DNA from: a gamma proteobacterium symbiont of Taylorina sp.
GTDB lineage: Bacteria; Pseudomonadota; Gammaproteobacteria; GRL18
Reading direction: 5' to 3'
NCBI GenBank assembly: GCA_025655455.1
Contig: JAHXIV010000001.1
Coordinates: forward strand, 1 to 63,113
DNA length: 63,113 nt
This document shows, one piece after another, positions 20,630 through 28,875 of the stretch; the first letter of the stretch is position 1; the number at the start of each line of letters is the position of its first letter. A model generated the notes under the pieces. It did no database searches, was not told where the DNA came from, and saw only the letters and a list, made by a program, of their open reading frames with translations. Both the position numbers and the translations under genes were made by a program.

Positions 20630-23026
20630 ATGTTCAATTATAAATATAGAATGATTGGAAATAAGACTAAAATATCCTGTGTGATAGTAGCACTATTATT
20701 CTATTCAATTTTTTCTCAAGCATCCCAAACACCATCTATTCCTCCTCAAATTACTGTAGGTACGCAAAATGTCAGTGCCATTGGAGAGCCTGCAAAAAAA
20801 CATGCAAAAACTTTTGAAGAACAACAAGGATTAAAAGTAAACGTTGTTCAAACTGATTTTTCTGCTTTGTTTGATGAGTTTATGGCTTCTTTAACCGCTG
20901 AAGAAGCAAAATATGATGTCTTATTGTTCCCATCTGCATGGATAGGTGATTTTTATCCTTATCTGGAAGCTTTGCCAGAAAAATTGAAGGATGATGAGGT
21001 CTTTGACGATATACTTCCCATTTATCGTGAGCGTTTAATGACATGGGATAACCAGTGGGTTTCGGTGACCATTGATGGTGATCTTTTTAATGGTTATTAC
21101 CGCAAGGATTTATTTGAAGACCCGGTGAATCAGGCTGATTTCAAGGTGCAATATGGTTATCGTTTATATCCTCCCGATTCATGGCAGGAATATAGAGATA
21201 TTGCAGAATTTTTTACTGGCCGAAATGTTGAAGATGGAACCAAATTATATGGTGCTGCTGAGTCCTTTGCCCGTGGAGGGCAACAGTTTTGGGATTTGTT
21301 TAGTCGTGCTTCGGCCTATACCAACCACCCGGATTTTCCCGGGGCACAATTTTTTGATCCTGATACCATGCGCGCACAAGTCAATAATCCTGGTTGGTTA
21401 GCGGCAGTAAAAGACTATTATGATATTGTCAAATTCTGTCCACCTGATGCATTGTATTATGGGATAGTTGAGGCCAGAGAGTCTTTTATCAGTGGTAAAA
21501 CAGCATTACTTTTGGATTGGGGAGATTCTGCACAACTAAGCGCCAATGCTAATCATTCAAAAATATCAGGTAAGGTAGGTTACTTTGCTTTACCCGGTTC
21601 TAAAAAGGTATGGAATAGTAAATCATGGGAGTGGCAACAATTTGATTTAATACATAAGGTTCCTTTTCTTGCCTTTGGTGGCTGGGTTGCAGGGGTTGCA
21701 AAAAATAGTCAAAACAAGGAAAAAGCCTGGGAATACATTATGTGGTATTCAAACCCGGTAAATAGTTTACAGGATGTTGTAACTGCAGGTACTGGTATTA
21801 ATCCTTATCGTTTCACTCATTTCTCAAATATTGATGCCTGGACTCAATCATTAACACCCACTTCGGCTGCTGAGTTTCTTAACGTTCTGGCAACAAGTCT
21901 TGACTCACCCAATGCAGCATTGGATCTTAGAATTCCTGGTTTTTACCTGTATACAGAAGTCTTAGAGCAACAGCTAAGTCTTATCCTCGCATCCAAAGTA
22001 TCAGTGAAAAAAGGTATGGACAAGGTTGCCGCGCGATGGGAACAAATTACCGATAAGTTAGGAAGAAATAAACAACTGGCTATTTATCGCAGTTCTATGG
22101 GCTTAAATGGAAAACCTGCTGGTGCAAGAATTGGCAATTTTTCAGAAAAAAACACTTATACTCTTGGTTTTTCCCAGGCAACCACAACAGAACCATGGCG
22201 TTTATTGTTTAATAAAGAATTGCGCAAGGAAGCCTTTTTACATTCGCAAGTCAAGCTACTTGTCCGGGATGGTCTGGATTCGATAGAAAAACAACAGGCG
22301 GATATCGAAGAATTTATTCAAAATAAGGTTGATGCCATTTTAATTTCTCCCAAGGTTTCTGATGCACTGACCCCCATTGTAAGTAAAGCTTTTAATCAGG
22401 GTATTCCTGTATTTGTTCTGGATCGCGATCTTGATAATGATCGCTATACTCAGTTTATTGGTGGTGATAACTTGGAAATTGGACGTGCTGCAGGGCGTTA
22501 TATGCTTAATCTATTAGGAGGCAAGGGAAAAGCAAAAGGCAATATTATTGAGATTTGGGGTGGAAGGGCGTCAACACCGGCTCAAGACAGACACAATGGT
22601 TTTGCAGAAATTATCCATCAGGAACCCGGTATTAAAATACTTACTCCTCCCACTGACGGTGATTGGAAGCAAGATTTAGCCTATGACATTATGCTCGAAC
22701 AACTAGAAAAAAATCCCCAAATTGATATTGTCTATGCCCATAATGATCCGATGGCCTATGGTGCTTATCTGGCAGCTAAGGAAATAAACCGCGAACAGGA
22801 TATTGCCTTTATAGGAATTGATGCGATTCCCGAGGAAGGAGTAAAATGGGTTAGTGAAGGTATCCTGACTGCAACATTTTTATACAAGACTCCTGGAGAT
22901 GAAGGTATTCGTCAGGCATTGAATTTTTTACAGGGAATACCTGTAAAAAAACGTGTTAAATTGTCCACAATGATGATTGACAATAAAAATGCCAATCAAG
23001 TATTACAACAACATGGATTAAAATAA
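20630..23026 (+). CDS. Two-headed periplasmic substrate-binding protein (SBP family 1 fused to RbsB/TorT-like domain)
   Basis: The product, about 798 residues from this start, has a signal peptide (VIVALLFYSIFSQASQT). A family 1 extracellular solute-binding domain follows (about residues 35-490; VGTQNVSAIGEPAKKHAKTF, DVLLFPSAWIGD, a GGWVAGVAKNSQNKEKAWEY helix). A type 1 periplasmic binding domain of RbsB kind ends the protein (about 505-798; VDAILISPKVSDALTPIV, VFVLDRDLD, VYAHNDPMAYGAYLAAKE). No permease or ATPase gene is adjacent, so a sensory role is more likely than transport. It lies 18 nt upstream of the GGDEF-EAL gene. Start candidates are ATG at 20618, 20630 and 20651; AGGA at 20615-20618 favours 20630. 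Confidence 0.8.
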   Translation: MFNYKYRMIGNKTKISCVIVALLFYSIFSQASQTPSIPPQITVGTQNVSAIGEPAKKHAKTFEEQQGLKVNVVQTDFSALFDEFMASLTAEEAKYDVLLFPSAWIGDFYPYLEALPEKLKDDEVFDDILPIYRERLMTWDNQWVSVTIDGDLFNGYYRKDLFEDPVNQADFKVQYGYRLYPPDSWQEYRDIAEFFTGRNVEDGTKLYGAAESFARGGQQFWDLFSRASAYTNHPDFPGAQFFDPDTMRAQVNNPGWLAAVKDYYDIVKFCPPDALYYGIVEARESFISGKTALLLDWGDSAQLSANANHSKISGKVGYFALPGSKKVWNSKSWEWQQFDLIHKVPFLAFGGWVAGVAKNSQNKEKAWEYIMWYSNPVNSLQDVVTAGTGINPYRFTHFSNIDAWTQSLTPTSAAEFLNVLATSLDSPNAALDLRIPGFYLYTEVLEQQLSLILASKVSVKKGMDKVAARWEQITDKLGRNKQLAIYRSSMGLNGKPAGARIGNFSEKNTYTLGFSQATTTEPWRLLFNKELRKEAFLHSQVKLLVRDGLDSIEKQQADIEEFIQNKVDAILISPKVSDALTPIVSKAFNQGIPVFVLDRDLDNDRYTQFIGGDNLEIGRAAGRYMLNLLGGKGKAKGNIIEIWGGRASTPAQDRHNGFAEIIHQEPGIKILTPPTDGDWKQDLAYDIMLEQLEKNPQIDIVYAHNDPMAYGAYLAAKEINREQDIAFIGIDAIPEEGVKWVSEGILTATFLYKTPGDEGIRQALNFLQGIPVKKRVKLSTMMIDNKNANQVLQQHGLK

Positions 23027-23044
23027 AGGTAGTCGAATTGTAAG

Positions 23045-26000
23045 ATGTCAGAAAAACAGAATCAGGATTTCACTTTTAATCATAAATTGGTTTATGCCTT
23101 TAGTGGTATTGCTGTCATCCTGATATTATCTGTGACTCTGTCTCTTTATTTATACCAACAACAGCATTCCGTGGTGAATGAATCTAACAATAAGATATTA
23201 CCTGAATCTTTGGCCAGTATGCGTTTATCGGAGCAAAGTGCATTGCTTGCAGCCTTTGCCCCAACCCTTTCAAATTCAAGAAACCAACTGGATATTGAAC
23301 ACACTTTTTCAACACTGGATGGAATCATTAAAGAAATTAATGATTCAAGTGATGTGCTAAAGGGAAATGTCGAAGATCTAATTGTTGATCAAATAGGTCA
23401 AAATATTGCTCTTATGACCACATCCCTGATTAATTTAAAAAAAGCCACGAGCCAGAAAATACAACTTGCAAACAAGCATAAACAAACTTTAAAACTCATC
23501 ACTCATATTCATAATGAACTTGAGGATACCATTAACCCTGTAGTGTGGGGAGTTGCTTCCTTATCACGCTTAATGGGCAAACGTGTTATTCGTCAAAGTA
23601 GTGAACCCTTTATCAGGCAAAATCAGGAGCAACAGACCTTGCTCTCTGAATTGTTACTTTTGAAATTTAATTTTTTTCAATTAAAACAGCATGCAGCAGC
23701 TTCATCTTCAGTAAATCAACCACTACAGTGGAAAAATTTTATTGTGCATCTGAACAAGACTTTTTCACAATTTTCTATTGATTTTAAGCACAAGGATAAG
23801 ATAACAGAATACAATTTCAGTGATCGGAATACAGAAATAACTCAGATCATAGAAAAAAAACTTGAAGATGAGCTGGATAAACAAAGTAGAAAATTTAAAC
23901 AGCAATTTGATCTTAATGCTAAAAATATGAAAAATTCAATTGATGAATTTATTGGGGATACTACCAATAATATGCATGTTGCATTGGATATTAAAGCAGA
24001 AGGTAACTTGCTATTTGCATTGCTAAGTGCTGTTTCAGAAGCTAATAGTAGTGATAAAATCTCCAATTTAAACAACCGTTTTCAGCGCTCCAGAACAGTT
24101 TACAATAATGCGTCTAAATCATTCTTAGGTAGTGAGTTGTCTAAACGCAATCCTATTTTGGCTGAAACTATTCGTATGCTTAAACAACGTATTGCAATTC
24201 TGGATCATAAAGAGGATGGAATTTTTTCAATTCGTCACAGGCAGTTAATTAATGCACAGGAAATTGAAACACTATTGACGACGAATCGTAAGGTTGCTAC
24301 ACAACTCAAGCAACAAACAGAAGCGATGATTCTGAATCAACGAACAGCATCTCGTACTCTCATCAAACGACTTGAAAAAGGTCGTAAGACAAATAGTTTT
24401 ATATTAATTGCTGTCAGTTCTTTGGGATTAGTTTTAACCTTTCTTATTGCCTATACAACAATCCGTACTTTGGGACGTCATGCAAAAGAATTACGCCAGG
24501 CGGCTACGGTATTTAATTCAACCTCTGAAGGTATTTTTATTACCGATACAGAGTCAAGAATTATTACTATTAATAAAGCTTTTACACAGATATATGGTTA
24601 TGAAGAAGATGAAGTTATTGGTAAAAAAACCAGCATTCTTAGTTCAGGAAGACATGAGAAAAATTTTTACAGGCAAATGTGGACATCATTACAGGAAACA
24701 GGAAGTTGGCAGGGGGATATCTACAATAAAAGAAAAAATGGTGAGATTTTCCCGGAATGGCTGAACATCAGTTCTGTAATAGACAAAGATGGGCAGATTA
24801 TCCAGTATGTATCAGTTTTTTCAGATATTACTATCGTTAAAAAATCATTGGAAAAAATGGATCATATGGCTCACCATGATTCATTAACTGATTTACCTAA
24901 TCGCTTACTATTACATGATCGCCTGGATCATGCCCTGTTACGAGCTAAACGTGATCAAAATTCATTAGCTATATTGTTTCTGGATCTGGATCGTTTCAAA
25001 ATGATTAATGATACCATGGGACACGATATTGGTGATAGATTATTAAAGGAAGTTGCTCAGCGTTTAACGGCTTGTGTACGCCAATCTGATACCGTCGCAA
25101 GATTGGGTGGCGATGAATTTATGATTATTATGGAAGAATTATCTTCTGATAATGAACCTGACACGGTGGCACAACACATTCTGGACTCGTTTAAATCACC
25201 CTTTTATTTTGATAAAGATACTTTCTTTGTGACGACCAGTATTGGTCTTAGTCTTTGCCCAGATAATGGCACCACTGTGAATGAATTAATTAAAAATGCC
25301 GATGTGGCTATGTACCATGCGAAAGCAAAAGGAAAGAATAATTATCAGTATTATAGTTGCGAGATGAGTACAATTGCTGTCGAAGCGGTTAAGCTTGAGG
25401 CAAACCTGCGTCAGGCAATAAAAGAAGAAGAATTTATTTTGTATTATCAACCACAATTTGACCTTCATTCCAATGAAATAACTGGAGTGGAAGCCCTGTT
25501 GCGCTGGCAGCATCCACAAAAGGGAATTCTGACACCCGATCAATTTTTATCTACAGCAGAAGAAAGTGGATTGATTATTCCAATTGGAACCTGGGTATTA
25601 AATACAGCCTGTATGCAGGCAAAACAATGGTTTGATTTAACAGGTAAGAAGATAAGCATGGCAGTCAATTTATCCGGAAAACAGATTAATAACGAAGTTC
25701 TCATCTCCTCAGTTACCCAGGCTTTAAAGACTAGTCATATTGATCCAGGCTCTCTTGAGTTGGAAATCACAGAAGGTTTTATCATGCAGAATCCAGAGCA
25801 AAGTATTTCATTATTCAATGAATTACGGGATATGGAGATCAGTCTGGGGATTGATGATTTTGGTACTGGTCATTCGTCTTTAAGTTATTTGAAAAGGCTG
25901 CCAGTGCAAACCTTGAAAATCGATCGTTCCTTTGTGCGTGACATACCAGAGGACATGGATGATAGCGCAATTACCAGAGCCATCATTGCTCTTGGACATA

Positions 26001-26149
26001 GTTTAAATATGTCTATTGTTGCAGAAGGAGTTGAAGTGAAAGAACAACAGGATTTTTTAATAGCTGAAGGTTGTGATAAGGTGCAAGGCTATTTATATAG
26101 TCGACCACTGCCTGCAGATCAAGTTCTGGATTTATTAGAATCTCTTTAA
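23045..26149 (+). CDS. Transmembrane sensor PAS-GGDEF-EAL protein (c-di-GMP synthesis/breakdown)
   Basis: The 1034-residue product has a first transmembrane helix (about 18-38), a long mainly helical periplasmic region (about 40-445) beginning SMRLSEQSALLAAFAPTL, which resembles TorS-like sensor domains, and a second helix (about 449-472). A PAS domain (about 482-600) precedes GGDEF and EAL. The GGDEF motif is exact at 688-692 and the inhibitory I-site RQSD lies five residues before it. The EAL domain has EALLRW (816 on), ELEITEG, DDFGTG, LKIDRSF and AEGVE, so both activities may be intact. It follows the two-headed binding protein by 18 nt and probably senses it. Confidence 0.9.
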   Translation: MSEKQNQDFTFNHKLVYAFSGIAVILILSVTLSLYLYQQQHSVVNESNNKILPESLASMRLSEQSALLAAFAPTLSNSRNQLDIEHTFSTLDGIIKEINDSSDVLKGNVEDLIVDQIGQNIALMTTSLINLKKATSQKIQLANKHKQTLKLITHIHNELEDTINPVVWGVASLSRLMGKRVIRQSSEPFIRQNQEQQTLLSELLLLKFNFFQLKQHAAASSSVNQPLQWKNFIVHLNKTFSQFSIDFKHKDKITEYNFSDRNTEITQIIEKKLEDELDKQSRKFKQQFDLNAKNMKNSIDEFIGDTTNNMHVALDIKAEGNLLFALLSAVSEANSSDKISNLNNRFQRSRTVYNNASKSFLGSELSKRNPILAETIRMLKQRIAILDHKEDGIFSIRHRQLINAQEIETLLTTNRKVATQLKQQTEAMILNQRTASRTLIKRLEKGRKTNSFILIAVSSLGLVLTFLIAYTTIRTLGRHAKELRQAATVFNSTSEGIFITDTESRIITINKAFTQIYGYEEDEVIGKKTSILSSGRHEKNFYRQMWTSLQETGSWQGDIYNKRKNGEIFPEWLNISSVIDKDGQIIQYVSVFSDITIVKKSLEKMDHMAHHDSLTDLPNRLLLHDRLDHALLRAKRDQNSLAILFLDLDRFKMINDTMGHDIGDRLLKEVAQRLTACVRQSDTVARLGGDEFMIIMEELSSDNEPDTVAQHILDSFKSPFYFDKDTFFVTTSIGLSLCPDNGTTVNELIKNADVAMYHAKAKGKNNYQYYSCEMSTIAVEAVKLEANLRQAIKEEEFILYYQPQFDLHSNEITGVEALLRWQHPQKGILTPDQFLSTAEESGLIIPIGTWVLNTACMQAKQWFDLTGKKISMAVNLSGKQINNEVLISSVTQALKTSHIDPGSLELEITEGFIMQNPEQSISLFNELRDMEISLGIDDFGTGHSSLSYLKRLPVQTLKIDRSFVRDIPEDMDDSAITRAIIALGHSLNMSIVAEGVEVKEQQDFLIAEGCDKVQGYLYSRPLPADQVLDLLESL

Positions 26150-26248
26150 CGTTATGAAATGTGTATTCTAAATACTGAATATTTTATTGATTTTAGGATG
26201 ACCGTTTTGTCCTAGAACTTGTTCTCGGGCAAGCTCTTAGGGCAATAA

Positions 26249-26449
26249 TTTTCATGGAGAGTTATTGCTGATCAAATTGTTTCCAATAGCCATGAAATAC
26301 CTGAGAAAGCAAGAGGATTTGTTCTGTCAGGTTTGGGGAAAAAAGATGCATTGCATTTATCATCGGCTCTTAATGCTGAATATGATTTTTTTATCACTGT
26401 AGATAAAGGGATATTGAAGAATTGTCCAATAAAGCAAAAAGGATTGTAA
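26249..26449 (+). pseudogene. C-terminal remnant of a PIN-domain protein
   Basis: An open frame of 66 codons (from 26252) to the TAA at 26447-26449 reads SWRVIADQIVSNSHEIPEKA and later GLGKKDALHLSSALNAEYDF then FITVDKGIL. The DALHLSSAL and TVDKGIL segments match the conserved aspartates of the PIN nuclease C-terminal half (VapC-like). A stop codon directly precedes it and no start is present, so the N-terminal half is gone. No antitoxin gene is visible. Confidence 0.55.
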
Positions 26450-26867
26450 AATTTAAAAACAATCTTATGTAAACCGTCAAGACAAATTCTTTATGCACAA
26501 AAAAAATTTCTGCTAAGGTCAGGTTAAATTCATGGGACAATCTTTTCTATAATTCTGTACAAAAAACTAACTACATTATATTGTTATTTTTAACTTGTAT
26601 AGCTCTAAATATAGTATTTTTCTTTCTTAAATCTTATCTTTTTAGATGTTTAATTGCAGATTTAAAGCTAATTTATTCAGCTTTATAAAGTGAAGATTTT
26701 AGTCGTTTTTTCAATCAAATCTTAATAATTCTACAGACCTCACTTATGTTGTTAATAACCCCCTATAACCTATTGATATATCAGAACAAATATCCTGTCA
26801 AAGTAATGAAAGATCACGCTAAGTTATTGTCTGAGAGGGAATAAATTAAAAAAAAATGTAATTTAGC
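26450..26867. other. Gene-free AT-rich stretch before the mraZ promoter
   Basis: No coding frame, repeat or RNA gene is recognisable here. The stretch is very AT-rich with several T runs (for example near 26580-26640), which may make it a UP-element-like or flexible region upstream of the dcw promoter at 26868. Confidence 0.5.
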
Positions 26868-26896
26868 TTGACCTTGTCCGCAACAGTTTCTATAGT
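26868..26896 (+). promoter_or_regulatory. Near-consensus dcw promoter (Pmra)
   Basis: TTGACC (26868-26873) and TATAGT (26891-26896) are separated by 17 bp. The predicted start is near 26903, exactly where the MraZ-like box array begins. The mRNA leader would be about 150 nt to the mraZ ATG. Confidence 0.65.
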
Positions 26897-26902
26897 GGCA
26901 AT

Positions 26903-26957
26903 GTGGGGTAAAGTGGATAAAAATGGTTCAAAAGGGATCAAAATAGTGAAAAGTGGA
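26903..26957 (+). promoter_or_regulatory. Six 10-bp-phased MraZ-like boxes
   Basis: GTGGG, GTGGA, ATGGT, AGGGA, ATAGT and GTGGA start at 26903, 26913, 26923, 26933, 26943 and 26953, each followed by an A-rich 5-nt spacer. E. coli MraZ binds TGGGN repeats separated by 5 nt (10-bp period) in its own promoter, so this array is the likely autoregulatory operator. The two central boxes are weaker. The array lies at and after the predicted transcription start. Confidence 0.65.
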
Positions 26958-27051
26958 TGATACGACTCCTAATTTACATATTTTAAACTGAAAACTTAAG
27001 CTAAAAGCTGAATCACTTTTTGTTGAATAGCAAACTGAATTCAAGTAAATA

Positions 27052-27486
27052 ATGACATTAAACGGTGCAAATAAACTCAATCTTGATGCAAAAGGACGTC
27101 TGGCGATTCCAAGTCGCTACAGAGAACGTCTTATGGAAGATTGTGCGGGTCGTTTGGTAGTTACGCTTGATCCAGAACGGAGAATGGTTATTTATCCATA
27201 TAGTATATGGAAAGATGTGGAATCCAATCTGGTTAAATTACCAAGCAGTAAGGCTGCAGTTAAATTAAAACGCTTGATCTTAGGACATGCTTCAGATTGT
27301 GAGATGGATAAAAATGGCAGAATTAATTTGCCCTCTCTGTTACGTGAAACGAATAATCTGGACAAACAGATTGTTCTGGTTGGAGTTGGTAATAAATTTG
27401 AAGTCTGGGATGAACAAAATTGGAATAGTGAATGTGAGGATGAGTTGGAACTACCTGAAGAGTTATTGAATTCACTCTCTTTATAG
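27052..27486 (+). CDS. mraZ: Transcriptional regulator MraZ
   Basis: The 144-residue product is a MraZ protein with two AbrB-like half-domains (ANKLNLDAKGRLAIPSRYRE near the start and ILGHASDCEMDKNGRINLPS in the second half). MraZ represses the dcw promoter in E. coli and balances RsmH. The ATG at 27052 has a weak ribosome-binding site. It is the first gene of the cluster, 21 nt before rsmH. The box array upstream is consistent with self-repression. Confidence 0.96.
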   Translation: MTLNGANKLNLDAKGRLAIPSRYRERLMEDCAGRLVVTLDPERRMVIYPYSIWKDVESNLVKLPSSKAAVKLKRLILGHASDCEMDKNGRINLPSLLRETNNLDKQIVLVGVGNKFEVWDEQNWNSECEDELELPEELLNSLSL

Positions 27487-27507
27487 TTTTCTGATATCTA
27501 ATAATTG

Positions 27508-28443
27508 ATGCCTGAGAATAATTATGAACATAAGCCTGTCTTACTTAAAGAATCTCTTGATGCACTAAGGATCAAGCCGGAAGGCGTCTATGTTGACGGA
27601 ACCTTTGGGCGGGGTGGGCACTCACATTTTATTTTGCAGCAGTTGAATGAGTCAGGAAAATTAATTGCTTTTGATAAAGATCCACAGGCAATATCAACAG
27701 CACAGGAAAAATACTCTAATGATCCCAGGTTTAAGATTCATCATGGTTCATTTGCAGAAATGGAAGTTTATTTAAGTCGATTAGGTTTATGTGAAAAAGT
27801 TGATGGGATTTTGCTGGATCTCGGTGTTTCTTCTCCCCAATTGGATGATCCAAGGAGAGGTTTTAGTTTCCAGACATCCGGGCCTTTAGATATGCGTATG
27901 AATGATCAAGTGGGCATGAGTGCGAGCCAGTGGATCAATAAGGCAAAAGAAGAAGACATTGCTTCAGTACTTTATGAATACGGTGAAGAACGTTATTCGC
28001 GACGCATTGCCAAAGCAATTATATGGGCAAGAAAAGAACAGCCTTTAAATGATACAAAGCAGTTAGCTGAGATTATTAAACAGGCGCACCCACGCTGGGA
28101 AAAGAAAAAACATCCTGCGACGCGGAGTTTTCAGGGGATTCGGATTTTTATTAATAATGAGCTGGATGATTTAGAACAGTGTTTGATGCAAAGTTATCAT
28201 TGCCTTGCCAAAGGCGGAAATATTGCAGTGATTAGTTTTCACTCTCTGGAAGATAGAAAAGTAAAGCGATTTTTCAGAAGAATGGCAGAGGGTAAACAAT
28301 TACCACCGGATTTACCAGTGATTGAAGCAGATATTGATCGAAAAATGAAGTTAGTAGGAAAAAGAATCAAAGCGGGTAAGCAGGAATTGGCGGATAATCC
28401 TCGCGCCAGAAGTGCTGTGTTGAGAGTGGCAAAAAAATTATAG
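27508..28443 (+). CDS. rsmH: 16S rRNA (cytosine-1402 N4) methyltransferase
   Basis: The 311-residue product methylates N4 of C1402 in the 30S P site with S-adenosylmethionine. Motifs are HKPVLLKESLDAL, VDGTFGRGGHSHFIL (SAM-binding loop), DGILLDLGVSSPQLD and the C-terminal ISFHSLEDRKVKRFFR. A TTG three bases earlier is in frame, but the ATG at 27508 is preferred. There is no clear Shine-Dalgarno, so translation may depend on coupling with mraZ. Confidence 0.96.
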   Translation: MPENNYEHKPVLLKESLDALRIKPEGVYVDGTFGRGGHSHFILQQLNESGKLIAFDKDPQAISTAQEKYSNDPRFKIHHGSFAEMEVYLSRLGLCEKVDGILLDLGVSSPQLDDPRRGFSFQTSGPLDMRMNDQVGMSASQWINKAKEEDIASVLYEYGEERYSRRIAKAIIWARKEQPLNDTKQLAEIIKQAHPRWEKKKHPATRSFQGIRIFINNELDDLEQCLMQSYHCLAKGGNIAVISFHSLEDRKVKRFFRRMAEGKQLPPDLPVIEADIDRKMKLVGKRIKAGKQELADNPRARSAVLRVAKKL

Positions 28444-28505
28444 AGACTTCAGCCAAATTTGAACTTTAGCAAGCATCGTTTTGGCAACATAAAATACCAA
28501 ATAAG

Positions 28506-28868
28506 ATGGTTGAAAAATTCAATTTACTTAGAAGCCTTCAGCCAAACTTAGAAGTTGTTGCCGCAAGAATAGGGTTATTGATGAGTGGTAAGTTAGTTTT
28601 AGTGATATGTTTATTAATGATCACTTTTGTATCAGCTATTAGTGTGGTTTATATCAAGCACTATAATCGTAAACTGTTTGTTGAAGTGCAGCAGCTTGAG
28701 AAACAGCGTGATGAGATGGAAATTGAATGGGGTCAGCTGCAACTGGAACAAAATACCTGGGCAACACAGAGCAGAATTGAAAGTATAGCAAGGGAAAAAC
28801 TGCAAATGCATATTCCTAAAGCTGAAGATGTTATTTACTTAAAAATTTTAGATAAGAGAATTAAATAA
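28506..28868 (+). CDS. ftsL: Cell division protein FtsL
   Basis: The 120-residue product is a small bitopic protein: a cytoplasmic N-terminus, one transmembrane helix (about residues 29-49, KLVLVICLLMITFVSAISVV) and a periplasmic coiled coil (VEVQQLEKQRDEMEIEWGQL). FtsL joins FtsB and FtsQ and activates FtsWI. Family identification rests on topology and position between rsmH and ftsI. An internal ATG at 28581 is possible. ftsI follows after 7 nt. Confidence 0.92.
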   Translation: MVEKFNLLRSLQPNLEVVAARIGLLMSGKLVLVICLLMITFVSAISVVYIKHYNRKLFVEVQQLEKQRDEMEIEWGQLQLEQNTWATQSRIESIAREKLQMHIPKAEDVIYLKILDKRIK

Positions 28869-28875
28869 CAAAATA

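Noticed and set aside
27287..27469. Alternative frame inside mraZ
   Set aside because: Overlaps a clear MraZ gene in another frame and shows no conserved sequence.
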